A stretch of DNA of 64,000 nt from Armatimonadota bacterium (GTDB lineage Bacteria > Sysuimicrobiota > Sysuimicrobiia > Sysuimicrobiales > Sysuimicrobiaceae). Location of the stretch: assembly GCA_031460175.1 (NCBI GenBank), contig JAVKGW010000005.1, forward strand, positions 124,001 through 188,000, written 5' to 3'. The translations under genes and the position numbers were made by a program. Of the stretch, positions 40,265-47,996 are shown piece by piece (position 1 is the stretch's first letter; the number at the start of each line of letters is the position of its first letter). The notes beneath the pieces are model-generated. The model worked only from the letters and a program-made list of their open reading frames with translations. It had not been told where the DNA came from and did no database searches.

Positions 40265-40788
40265 CCTCTGTGTCGCTGCTGCTCGCGGTTTCCACCCTGA
40301 CCCGGCTGGTCCCTTACACGGACGCGGAAGCCCGTTTCCGGGTGCTGCGTCCTGCCGCCTGGCAGGTGGAACGTGTCCGGGTCAACCTCATGGAAACCGT
40401 GTTCTACCGAGACCACCCCCGTCGGGGTCCGCGGGCAGTGGTCGTCCCGCAGGCTCAGGTGGCGGCCTCCACCCTCCGGGAGGCGGCCTGTCTTATGCTG
40501 CAGTACGTCCGGCCCGCGGACATCGTTCCACCGCGGTCCGGCCCCTGGCCCCGGAGGCGGTGCGGTTTCCCTTGGTCCTTTCACACCGCCGCCACGACCT
40601 CCGGGGAAGGCGAAGCCGCCTGGCAGGCCGGGCGCGCGCGGGAGAGGACTCTCTACCGGATCCGGCTGATCCAAAAGTCGGGCGGTGTGCTCCAGGTGGA
40701 CTTCCTGGCGGGCGTGGCGCCCGCAGACGAGTTCATCTCTCTCCGGCCCATCTTCCGGCAGGTGATCCGTTCGTACCGGGCCCCCTGA
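40261..40788 (+). CDS. small secreted protein with PsbP-like opening motif
   Basis: A 175-residue protein. A short hydrophobic N-terminus may be a signal peptide. The domain opens YTDAEARFRVLRPAAWQVE, similar to the PsbP/DUF1795 start in the 37180 protein but without a span and linker. It contains a Cys-rich patch around residues 75-105. Function unknown. Coupled to the DUF3137-like gene upstream by an ATGA overlap. Confidence 0.6.
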   Translation: MTSVSLLLAVSTLTRLVPYTDAEARFRVLRPAAWQVERVRVNLMETVFYRDHPRRGPRAVVVPQAQVAASTLREAACLMLQYVRPADIVPPRSGPWPRRRCGFPWSFHTAATTSGEGEAAWQAGRARERTLYRIRLIQKSGGVLQVDFLAGVAPADEFISLRPIFRQVIRSYRAP

Positions 40789-40794
40789 CCCGCC

Positions 40795-41757
40795 ATGACG
40801 TCGTCTTGGACCGAACTCCAGCAAGCCGTCCGTCGGGCCCTCCGGTCGGTCCCCGATCTCGCGGCGGTGCTGCAGGCGGCAGAGGCCGAGCACCGGCGGT
40901 TGACCCCCTACGGCATTCTCATGCTTCTCGCTCTCCTCCTGCCGTTCGTGGGGTTCGTCCTGGGCTCTCCCTTCGGCCGTTGGGGCGGGTGGATCGGCTT
41001 TGGGGCAGGGGCTCTGCTGCTCGTGGCGTACTGGATCTGGTACTCCAACCGCGTGGACGCTCTCACCACCGCGGTCAAAGAGAGGGCGGTGGTCCCGGCT
41101 CTCGGAGCGCTGGGCTTCCGACTCCAGGAGACGGTGCCGGAAGAGCTGGCATCCCGGCAAAGAGTCGTCCTCGCCGACGTCTTCTCCGCCCCGAAGGTCG
41201 AACTGCACCATCCCACAGCGGCGACTCTGGGCGGGCGGGCGATTCAGGTGGCGCACGCGGCGGCCCAGAGATACATGGGGCGTGGTCTGTACCGTACCGT
41301 CTTCTCCGGGCTCGTGGCCACGGCGGCCGCTCCCACAGTCGGACAGCGCGTCCTCGTGGTCCGGGAGATGGGGGTCCTCGGGGCGCTCGAGGACGTGAAA
41401 CGCAGGCTGGCGGGACTCAGGCGGGTGGAACTCCCGGACCCGACCTTCGAGGCCCTGTACACCGTGTACGCGCAGTCCGAGGACCTGTCCGCGGCCCTGC
41501 ACCCCTTCTTCCGAGACGCCCTCGTCCAGCTCGGCCAGGTCCCGCGCGCAAGGCCCGTGGTCGCCTTCCACGAAGGCCAGGTCCACGTCTTCCTCCCCCG
41601 GCGGGAGTGGCTGAACCCAGCCGCTTGGGATCGGGTCTCGGAGGACCAGCTGAGCTCGGACCTGGAAGCGCTTCTCCAGGCCAGCTTCCTCGCGGCGGTG
41701 GCCGCGGGCGCTTCCCCGCAAGAAGTGCTGGCGTCGGTGCGGGAACTCACGGTGTAG
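40795..41757 (+). CDS. DUF3137-like membrane protein (b)
   Basis: A 320-residue paralog of the 39122 protein: an N-terminal helix, two spans (about 38-60 and 62-80), then a cytoplasmic domain with DPTFEALYTVYAQSEDLSAALHPFF and VVAFHEGQVHVFLPRREW. It ends ALLQASFLAAVAAGASPQEVLASV. Starts 6 bases after the previous stop. Function unknown. The DUF3137 pair and the PrsW pair suggest repeated duplication within this operon. Confidence 0.7.
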   Translation: MTSSWTELQQAVRRALRSVPDLAAVLQAAEAEHRRLTPYGILMLLALLLPFVGFVLGSPFGRWGGWIGFGAGALLLVAYWIWYSNRVDALTTAVKERAVVPALGALGFRLQETVPEELASRQRVVLADVFSAPKVELHHPTAATLGGRAIQVAHAAAQRYMGRGLYRTVFSGLVATAAAPTVGQRVLVVREMGVLGALEDVKRRLAGLRRVELPDPTFEALYTVYAQSEDLSAALHPFFRDALVQLGQVPRARPVVAFHEGQVHVFLPRREWLNPAAWDRVSEDQLSSDLEALLQASFLAAVAAGASPQEVLASVRELTV

Positions 41758-41767
41758 GAGGGACGGC

Positions 41768-42247
41768 ATGCGCGGTTGCCTCGTGGGCTGCGGCTGCCTC
41801 ACGTTGGCGGTGACGGTCGTCCTCGGCCTCGTGGTGGTGGGCGCGGTGGCCCTCTTCTACCCCTACTACCGGGCGGGTAAGGAAGTCGCCGCCACCGGCT
41901 GCCCTCAACAGGCTCCGGCGCAGGCCCCGCTCGGCCGCGCGGTCTGTCCTGTCCGGATCGAGGGGCTCGAGTTCACGGGCGGCCGCTCCTACCGTCTTCG
42001 GGGCGTGGGTCCGGGCGAGCCCACGGGCCTGTTCCAGAGAGACCGCGATAGGGCCCTCGTGGTGGGCTTCAGCTACCGGTCCACGATTCCGGCCTCGTTG
42101 CAGGCCTCCCTTGCGGCCCTGCGGGACGGGCGCGTGGTCCCCGTGGCACCTGTGGGAGGAATAACCTTGAGGGCCAGCAGCGAGGGCTGGCGCTTCCAGG
42201 CGGTGTCCCTGCCGGACTCGGCAGGCCGCTACGCAGCCATCCTGTAG
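41768..42247 (+). CDS. membrane-anchored secreted protein, GCGCLTL type (b), with premature amber stop
   Basis: A 159-residue protein as read. It has one span beginning GCLVGCGCLTLAVTVVLGL, then a Cys-Pro-containing beta domain homologous to the 35384 protein, without the Pro-rich linker. The frame stops at a TAG (42245-42247) and stays open for another 16 codons (PSSGSAVVFLLPFEVR) to a second TAG at 42296-42298. Those 16 residues match the last strand of the paralog (PQGGQPAVVLVIPFALQ). Either the last strand is lost, or the amber codon is a recent mutation, sequencing error or readthrough site. GGAGGG precedes the ATG. Confidence 0.7.
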   Translation: MRGCLVGCGCLTLAVTVVLGLVVVGAVALFYPYYRAGKEVAATGCPQQAPAQAPLGRAVCPVRIEGLEFTGGRSYRLRGVGPGEPTGLFQRDRDRALVVGFSYRSTIPASLQASLAALRDGRVVPVAPVGGITLRASSEGWRFQAVSLPDSAGRYAAIL

Positions 42248-42316
42248 CCCTCCTCGGGTTCCGCCGTCGTCTTCCTGCTCCCCTTCGAGGTTCGCTAGGG
42301 AGTGGTCCCTGTCGCC

Positions 42317-42868
42317 TTACGGCACCACCCGGACCTGGTAGCGCCGGAGGGTCTGGAGGATCCGCACCTTCTGGGGGTCGCCGATCCGCACGAAGTCGAA
42401 CTTCAGCAGGCGCGTGGCCCGGCTGTAGGCGATCACGAAGATGGCGGTCTCCGTCACGAGGAAGTAGCCGGGCTCCCGGGTCACCCCGTCTCCGTCCAGG
42501 TCCAGGTCTACCGTACCCCGCCGCAGGGGAAGCACCGCCTTCGGGTCGTCCCGCTTGAGCGCCACGAGGATCCGGGGCTTTTCGGGGTCCACGGGGCACA
42601 GCCAGGCGTCCAGACCCGTGGGCTTCCCGGAAGGATCCAGCACCTCGCAGCGCGGGGTCAGCAGCAGATTCTGGGCCGCGTTGCGGTAGCGACCTTCCGG
42701 GGTGCGCTCCAGCCGGAAGAACACCTTCTGGCCCACGGGCGACGTGCGCACCACCACCTCCCCCCGCAGCTCCCGCTCCCACCCTCCCACGGTCCGCACC
42801 TCGTAGGCTCGGGATACCAGACCCGCGGGGGCCGCCGCGAGGAACGCCGCCAGAACCAGGAGCCGCAT
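42317..42868 (-). CDS. secreted protein of unknown function under site D
   Basis: A 183-residue protein with a signal peptide (MRLLVLAAFLAAAPAG). The mature part is beta-rich, with two cysteines (PRCEVLDPSGKPTGLDAWLCP) and an Asp-rich loop DLDLDGDGVTREPG that resembles a calcium-binding DxDxDG motif. It is not recognised. It starts 24 bases downstream of site D, so the promoter is very close, and it converges with the PrsW operon. Confidence 0.65.
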   Translation of the reverse strand: MRLLVLAAFLAAAPAGLVSRAYEVRTVGGWERELRGEVVVRTSPVGQKVFFRLERTPEGRYRNAAQNLLLTPRCEVLDPSGKPTGLDAWLCPVDPEKPRILVALKRDDPKAVLPLRRGTVDLDLDGDGVTREPGYFLVTETAIFVIAYSRATRLLKFDFVRIGDPQKVRILQTLRRYQVRVVP

Positions 42869-42892
42869 GACACGGCCAGTAAACCCCGGGGG

Positions 42893-42909
42893 CCTTAAGG
42901 TCCGCTTAA
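42893..42909 (-). promoter_or_regulatory. TTAAG-N6-TTAAG direct-repeat operator, site D
   Basis: On the minus strand: TTAAGCGGACCTTAAGG, nearly identical to site A. TTTACT follows 9 bases later as a possible -10, and the ATG of the minus-strand gene is 24 bases away. Confidence 0.65.
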
Positions 42910-42931
42910 AGCGCAGGACGGGCCGGAGACT

Positions 42932-42948
42932 TTAAGTGGGGCTTAAGG
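42932..42948 (+). promoter_or_regulatory. TTAAG-N6-TTAAG direct-repeat operator, site E
   Basis: TTAAGTGGGGCTTAAGG, facing the gene at 42998, 49 bases upstream of its start. Sites D and E stand back to back in one divergent intergenic region, each oriented towards its own gene. Confidence 0.65.
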
Positions 42949-42997
42949 TCTTTGTGCCACGTTGTGAGCACAACTCCCTCTCTGTGGAGGGAGCACT

Positions 42998-43675
42998 GTG
43001 AGCCCCAAGCCGCTACCGACCCTGGTGCTGGCCGTCGCGTTGGCCCTGGGGGTCCTCTCAGCCGCCGGAGCCGAGGACCCACCCCTGGAGCGCCCCACCT
43101 GGCGGGTGGGGGATCGGTGGGTCTTCCAGGCCGACGGGCCGCCTGGAAAAGCCCGGGTTACCGACACGGTGAAGCGGGTCGGCTCGTACGAGGGCCGACC
43201 CGCCTACTTCCTGGAGAGGGTCACGGAACTGCTGGACGGCTCCAGGCGCTGGGTGTTCACCGTCGTTTTCGACCTCGACCTCAACTTCCTGGCACGGTTC
43301 GACGAACGGGGTCGGCTCCTCAACAAGATCACGTGGCAGTATTTCCGCTGGCCGAGGAGGCCGGGAGACTCCTACGAGTCCGAGTACACCTACCAGGACC
43401 GGCTGGAGGACGGGACGTGGGACGTCGGAAGAGGCAGGCTCCACGTCTGGGTCTTCGGCTGGGAGGTCATCGAGACACCCGCCGGGAGACTCCGAGCCCT
43501 CCGGCAGCACGTGATCTTCCGAGACTACGACCTGAGGGGGCAAGCCATCGGCCACGCCCTGGAGGACAGCTGGGTGTCGCCGGACGCCCGCTGGTTGGTG
43601 CGCGGTCGTTACAAGAACTACACCACTGGCGACTGGGACGAGTACGAGTTGGTGGAATTCCAGCCGGCGCGGTAA
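42998..43675 (+). CDS. secreted protein of unknown function under site E
   Basis: A 225-residue protein with a signal peptide (about 1-25, ending SAAGAED). The mature region opens RPTWRVGDRWVFQADGPPG, the phrase W-x-x-G-D-x-W found in many bacterial outer-surface beta proteins of unknown role. The rest is beta-rich and aromatic (WQYFRWPRRPGDSYESEY, ETPAGRLRALRQ). GTG start with GGAGGGAG upstream. Function unknown. Confidence 0.7.
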   Translation: MSPKPLPTLVLAVALALGVLSAAGAEDPPLERPTWRVGDRWVFQADGPPGKARVTDTVKRVGSYEGRPAYFLERVTELLDGSRRWVFTVVFDLDLNFLARFDERGRLLNKITWQYFRWPRRPGDSYESEYTYQDRLEDGTWDVGRGRLHVWVFGWEVIETPAGRLRALRQHVIFRDYDLRGQAIGHALEDSWVSPDARWLVRGRYKNYTTGDWDEYELVEFQPAR

Positions 43676-43746
43676 GGCGAGAGGGATGTTTCGCGAGGCT
43701 TCTCCCCGGCAGGCCGGAGCGTGCGAAACTAAAGAGGGAGGGGCTC

Positions 43747-44421
43747 GTGGAGTCCGACCAGGAGACCTTGGTGGAAGTGCCAGCCGCGGGGGTCCTCCTC
43801 CACGGCGACCTGGGGATTCCCCCGCAGGCGGGGGGCATCGTCCTGTTCGCCCACGGGAGCGGCAGCAGCCGCCACAGCCCCCGCAACCGGTTCGTGGCCG
43901 CGGCGCTCCGGCGCCGGGGGCTCGCCACCCTCCTCACCGACCTCCTCACACCCGAGGAGGAGGCAACCGACCTGCGAACCGCCCGGTACCGGTTCGACAT
44001 CCCGCTTCTGGGCCGGCGGCTCGTGGGTCTGGTGGACTGGCTCATGGAACACCCACAGACGAAGGCGCTGCGCATCGGTCTCTTCGGCGCGAGCACGGGG
44101 GCGGCCGCGGCTCTCATCGCGGCCGCGGAGCGGCCCGAGGCCGTCCATGCGGTGGTCTCCAGAGGAGGACGTCCCGATCTCGCCGCGCACGTTCTCCCTC
44201 AAGTCCGGGCCCCCACCCTCCTCATCGTGGGCGGGGCGGACCTCCCGGTGCTCCGGCTGAACGAGAAAGCCCTGCAAAAGCTCCGGTGCGAGAAGCGCCT
44301 TGCGGTGGTGCCGGGTGCAGGACACCTCTTCGAGGAACCCGGAGCTCTGGAGGAAGTGGCCCGGCTCGCCGCGGAGTGGTTCGGGCAGTACCTGGCCGGT
44401 GACGCGGCGGGAACCCCGTAG
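43747..44421 (+). CDS. dienelactone-hydrolase-like alpha/beta hydrolase
   Basis: A 224-residue hydrolase. The nucleophile elbow is GLFGASTGAAAAL (Ser), the acid region is LLIVGGADLPVL, and the catalytic His is in PGAGHLFEE. The oxyanion part is LFAHGSGSSRHSPRN, as in the group often found fused or next to phosphoribosyltransferases. No signal peptide. The GTG at 43747 has GGGAGG 6 bases upstream. It may be read through from the 42998 gene. Substrate unknown. Confidence 0.85.
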   Translation: MESDQETLVEVPAAGVLLHGDLGIPPQAGGIVLFAHGSGSSRHSPRNRFVAAALRRRGLATLLTDLLTPEEEATDLRTARYRFDIPLLGRRLVGLVDWLMEHPQTKALRIGLFGASTGAAAALIAAAERPEAVHAVVSRGGRPDLAAHVLPQVRAPTLLIVGGADLPVLRLNEKALQKLRCEKRLAVVPGAGHLFEEPGALEEVARLAAEWFGQYLAGDAAGTP

Positions 44422-44468
44422 ATGGACGGCGCGTATTCGGTGAACGGAACTTCTCCGGAGGTCGGAGG

Positions 44469-45410
44469 ATGACCATAGGCCGGCGGTGGGGAGTTTATCT
44501 TTCCGTCTGGATCACCATCGCGCTGTCCCTCCGTCCGGCCACCTCCGCACCCCACGGGGACCACCACCGGCCACCCGGAAGCGCTCCGCTGGATGGCCAG
44601 CTAGAGCAGGTCCGGCACCACACGGCCCGCTACCGCGATCACCGCACCGCCGTCCTCGACGGCTTCCGCCGGTTCGGAGACGAAGCGCCGCTCGTGGGCG
44701 AGCACTGGTACCACCCGGACCGGGCGAGACGTCCCCTCGATCTGGAACACCCCTCCACCCTCCTGTACGCGAGGATCCGCGGCCGCATGGAGCTCGTGGG
44801 GGTGGCGTTTACGGTCTACCGCCGGCCGGGTGAACCGATGCCGGAGGGGTTTGCGGGCAACCTGGACCGCTGGCACGTGCACGACGTCGAGAAGATCGCC
44901 CGAGCGCTCGCGGAGGGCCGGCCGCTCCTCCAGCGGCTCGTGGACGAGCGAATCCGAACGGGTCGGCTCGGCGGAGGAGAGGGCCGCACCCTCCTCACCA
45001 TGACCCACGCCTGGGTCTGGCTCCCGAACCCCGATGGGGCATTCGCGCACTACAATCGGGTCCTGCCCTACCTGAAGGCAGGGCTTCCCGCCTCCGATGC
45101 CCAGGGAGGAACCCTGGACGCCGCGTGGGGGATCGCGCTCCTCACGAACGCCTGCCCGCACGACCTCCGGGTGCTCCGCGTCGCGGCTCGGGCGGACACG
45201 GAACAACTCCGCGTCCTCCGGGAGGCCTGCGCGGCGGCCCGCGCGCGGGTGCGGACCGCCCTCCAGGCACAGGCCGGCCCGGAAGCGCTCAACGCGGCGG
45301 CGGAGCGCGCCTGGCGAGGGTACGTCGCGGCCCGGGACAGAATCCTCACTGAGGAGCAGAAAGCCCGAGTGCGCGTGTGGGTAGAGCCCGATACTCTGCC
45401 GCACCCCTGA
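44469..45410 (+). CDS. secreted His/Arg-rich protein of unknown function
   Basis: A 313-residue protein with an N-terminal signal (hydrophobic to about residue 26, then APHGDHHRPPG). The mature region includes LVGEHWYHPDRARRPLDLEHPSTLLY and MTHAWVWLPNPDGAFAHYN. The several His, Trp and Asp residues could make a metal site, but no family is recognised. The C-terminal third is a charged helical region. Possibly the last gene of this transcription unit; it converges with the next operon. Confidence 0.65.
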   Translation: MTIGRRWGVYLSVWITIALSLRPATSAPHGDHHRPPGSAPLDGQLEQVRHHTARYRDHRTAVLDGFRRFGDEAPLVGEHWYHPDRARRPLDLEHPSTLLYARIRGRMELVGVAFTVYRRPGEPMPEGFAGNLDRWHVHDVEKIARALAEGRPLLQRLVDERIRTGRLGGGEGRTLLTMTHAWVWLPNPDGAFAHYNRVLPYLKAGLPASDAQGGTLDAAWGIALLTNACPHDLRVLRVAARADTEQLRVLREACAAARARVRTALQAQAGPEALNAAAERAWRGYVAARDRILTEEQKARVRVWVEPDTLPHP

Positions 45411-45413
45411 GGC

Positions 45414-45803
45414 TTACTGTCCTGGGTGCTGGTGGGTTCCCATCCCCCGGGCCTCCCACGCGGCCGCCGCGAATCGCCAGGCCGCAAGCAGGACTCCCGT
45501 CACCCCGAGACTCACTAGGGCAAAGGTGGCGGTGCCCGTGCTCCAGAGCGGCCGTCCCAGGAGGGCCTGCCGCAAGAACACTCCCGCCAGGATCCCCACG
45601 GGCCAGGCCCCGAGCCACCCCGTGCGCACGGGCCGGCGGTACGTCCCCAGGGCCCAGCTCGCCGCGGCCCACGAGAGGAGGAGAGGGACCGCGGTGCGCA
45701 GCAGGCGATCAGGGTCGGGGATTCCACCGTGAGCCCGTACGCCGAGGAGGGTGAAGAGCACGAGCACAACCCCGTCCCCGAGCGCGAGCGCAAAACGGCT
45801 CAT
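45414..45803 (-). CDS. DUF3054-family membrane protein
   Basis: A 129-residue protein with four hydrophobic spans. It begins MSRFALALGDGVVLVLFTLLGVRAHG and contains LSWAAASWALGTYRR, matching the DUF3054 pattern. The ATG overlaps the upstream amidotransferase stop (ATGA), which sets the start. Function unknown. Confidence 0.78.
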   Translation of the reverse strand: MSRFALALGDGVVLVLFTLLGVRAHGGIPDPDRLLRTAVPLLLSWAAASWALGTYRRPVRTGWLGAWPVGILAGVFLRQALLGRPLWSTGTATFALVSLGVTGVLLAAWRFAAAAWEARGMGTHQHPGQ

Positions 45804-46501
45804 GGGAGGAGAGCCGCCCACCGTCCGAACACCTGCGAGCCCAGGTCCCGCAGGGCAGGCAGATACCGCTCAGATGCGGAGGTCATCGCCTCAGGATCCA
45901 GTCCGGCCCGCCTGAGGTCCTCCGGGAAAGCCCGCACCATGGCTCGGATCGTGGCCTCTGTGGCCTCCAGGTGAAAGAGGAGCCCGTACGCGCGGTGGCC
46001 ATACCGGAACGCCTGGTACAGCGTGCGTTCGCTGCGGGCGAGCCAGGTGGCTCCGGCGGGGAGGTCGAAGACGTCCCCGTGCCAGTGGAAGGCCACGAAC
46101 GAGGAGGGCAACCCGGCGAACAGCCGGTCCTCCGTCGCCGCCTCCTCAAGCGTGACGGGATGCCATCCAAGCTCCGGTCCCGGGCCCGGCCCCACGCGGG
46201 CTCCGAGCACGGCCGCCAGGAGCTGGCTACCCAGGCACACGCCGAGAACGGGGAAATCCCGACGCAGGGCTTCCTCGATCAGGCGCATCTCCGCCCGCAG
46301 GAACGGGTAGCGCTCCTGCTCGTACACACCCATCGGCCCTCCCATGAGCACAAGCCCCGCGACCTCCCGGAGGGATTCGGGGACGGGCTCTCCTGCGAAA
46401 GGGCGGAGGATGCGCAGGGTGTGGCCACGTGTCTGAAGGATTTCGCCGATGAGCCCCGGAGGCTCCACCTCCGCATGCTGGATCACCAGGACTTCCGCCA
46501 C
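45800..46501 (-). CDS. class I glutamine amidotransferase (GMP synthase-like)
   Basis: A 233-residue protein with the catalytic nucleophile in VLGVCLGSQLLAAVLG and the His-x-Glu pair in GLLFHLEAT. The oxyanion motif is LVLMGGPMGVYE. The synthetase partner domain is absent, so this is one of the stand-alone amidotransferase-like proteins whose substrate is usually unknown. GTG start 4 bases after the amidohydrolase stop. Confidence 0.87.
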   Translation of the reverse strand: MAEVLVIQHAEVEPPGLIGEILQTRGHTLRILRPFAGEPVPESLREVAGLVLMGGPMGVYEQERYPFLRAEMRLIEEALRRDFPVLGVCLGSQLLAAVLGARVGPGPGPELGWHPVTLEEAATEDRLFAGLPSSFVAFHWHGDVFDLPAGATWLARSERTLYQAFRYGHRAYGLLFHLEATEATIRAMVRAFPEDLRRAGLDPEAMTSASERYLPALRDLGSQVFGRWAALLP

Positions 46502-46504
46502 CCT

Positions 46505-47404
46505 TCACCGTCCTGCAGCCGCAGGCGCTTCAAGCCGGAACAGCCGCCGGGCGTTTCCGCCCATCACCGCGGCCCGCTCCTCCTCCGAAAGCCCCAGGCG
46601 CTCCAGGATCTCCATCTGCTCCTGCAAAATCTGCCCCCGGTACGGCCCCACCGCGGTATCGGTTCCGAACACCACCCGGTACGGCCCGAAGGCCCGCAGG
46701 GCATCCGCGAACACGGACTCCAAGGAAGGGTTGCCGGGGTGGTAGTGCCGCCAGTTGTTCGTCCCGGAGGTGTCCACGAAGAGGTTCTCCGTGTGGTAGG
46801 CGAGGAGCAGGGTCTCCCGTAAGAACCCGGCCCCGAAGTGGGCGATCCCGAAGGTCACCTCCGGGAACTGCTTGAGGGCCGCGGAGAGGGCGAGGGGGTT
46901 CGCGTAGGTGAGGTCGCAGATGGGCGAGACCGTTACGCCGAAGTGGAAGAGCACCGGGATCCCGAGTTCCGCGGCTTTCTCGTACACGGGGAACAGGGCC
47001 CGGTCGCTCGCGTGGAACCGCTGGGTGGGCGGATAGAGCTTCAACCCCCTCAGCCCCCATTCCGGGAACCGGGCCACGATGCGGGCCGCATCCGGATGGA
47101 GGGGATCCGGAAGGCTCCCCCAACCGAAGAAGCGCCCGGGGTTGAGGGCGCAGAAGGCAGCCAGCTCCTCGTTCGCCTCTCCCACCGCGATGAAGAAGGC
47201 AGCCCGGACCCCGTGGGCATCCAGCTGACGCTCCCACCACGCGGCGATCTCCTCCAGGGTCTGGCCCGCGAGATCCCGCATCCGCCGCTGTCGGGCCTGG
47301 GAAGCGGCTTCCAGGGCCCGGGCACGCACCCCCGCGGCCCACCGGGTCGCCCGTTCCGCCATGCGGGGCGTCACAAGATGCACGTGCGCGTCGATGATCT
47401 CCAC
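46505..47404 (-). CDS. amidohydrolase-2-family metal-dependent hydrolase
   Basis: A 299-residue TIM-barrel protein. The metal ligands start with IIDAHVHLVTP, then VLFHFGVT (His), FGIAHFGAGF (His) and VVFGTDTAVGPYRG (Asp). MGGNARRLFRLE is the usual end. Members hydrolyse or decarboxylate small ring compounds; the substrate is unknown. It is followed closely by the amidotransferase, and the adenosine-kinase-like gene lies just upstream. Confidence 0.87.
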   Translation of the reverse strand: MEIIDAHVHLVTPRMAERATRWAAGVRARALEAASQARQRRMRDLAGQTLEEIAAWWERQLDAHGVRAAFFIAVGEANEELAAFCALNPGRFFGWGSLPDPLHPDAARIVARFPEWGLRGLKLYPPTQRFHASDRALFPVYEKAAELGIPVLFHFGVTVSPICDLTYANPLALSAALKQFPEVTFGIAHFGAGFLRETLLLAYHTENLFVDTSGTNNWRHYHPGNPSLESVFADALRAFGPYRVVFGTDTAVGPYRGQILQEQMEILERLGLSEEERAAVMGGNARRLFRLEAPAAAGR

Positions 47405-47416
47405 GCCGACCTCCCC

Positions 47417-47902
47417 CTACAACTTGTACCCGAACCGCCGCAGGAGATCCTTCCGCCAAGCCACCTCCGCATCGTCCTCCACGCCGAGGGGGCTGAACCC
47501 ATCCATCACCCCCAGGATCCCTCGACGCTCGCCCTCCTCCGCCACCACCACCAGCAGGGGGTTTGCGGTGGCCGCGAAGATCCGCACCACCTCCGGGCAG
47601 GCCTTCACCGCGGGGAGGACGTTGATGGGGTAGTAGCCCTCGCCCAGGACGATCAGGAAGGTGTGGCCGGCGCCGATGGTGAGCACGTTGCGGACCGCCA
47701 GATCCACGAGCTGCGGGTCCGTGCCGGACCGGCGCACCAGGCGCTTGCCGCTGGCTTCCGAGAAGGCGAGCCCGAACTTGATCCCGGGCACTGCGGTCAC
47801 CAGGGCCTCGTGCAGGTCCTCCACGGTCTTGATGAAGTGCGCCTGCCCGAGGATGACGTTCAACGCGTCCGGTTTCTCGATGGGGACCAGCTTGAGCTCC
47901 AT
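47417..47902 (-). CDS. adenosine-specific kinase (PF04008-type)
   Basis: A 161-residue protein closely matching the compact adenosine-specific kinase family. It has NVILGQAHFIKTVEDLHEAL, GIKFGLAFSEASGKRLVRRSG, GYYPINVLPAVKACPEV and LGVMDGFSPLGVE. The family is found mainly in archaea and thermophilic bacteria. First gene of the minus operon, divergent from a metallo-beta-lactamase-fold gene. Confidence 0.88.
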   Translation of the reverse strand: MELKLVPIEKPDALNVILGQAHFIKTVEDLHEALVTAVPGIKFGLAFSEASGKRLVRRSGTDPQLVDLAVRNVLTIGAGHTFLIVLGEGYYPINVLPAVKACPEVVRIFAATANPLLVVVAEEGERRGILGVMDGFSPLGVEDDAEVAWRKDLLRRFGYKL

Positions 47903-47958
47903 GCCTCTTATTGTAGGAATTCACGGGGCTTCAGACCAGGTCACCCTCCTCCCGGAAC

Positions 47959-47987
47959 TCGACGGACGGAGGAGCTCCTGGTATACT
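47959..47987 (+). promoter_or_regulatory. promoter giving a leaderless transcript
   Basis: TCGACG (47959-47964), a 17-base spacer, then TATACT (47982-47987) preceded by TG one base earlier (extended -10). The ATG of the next gene is only 9 bases after the -10 hexamer, so transcription would start at or next to the start codon. Confidence 0.6.
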
Positions 47988-47996
47988 TTCTGCCGC

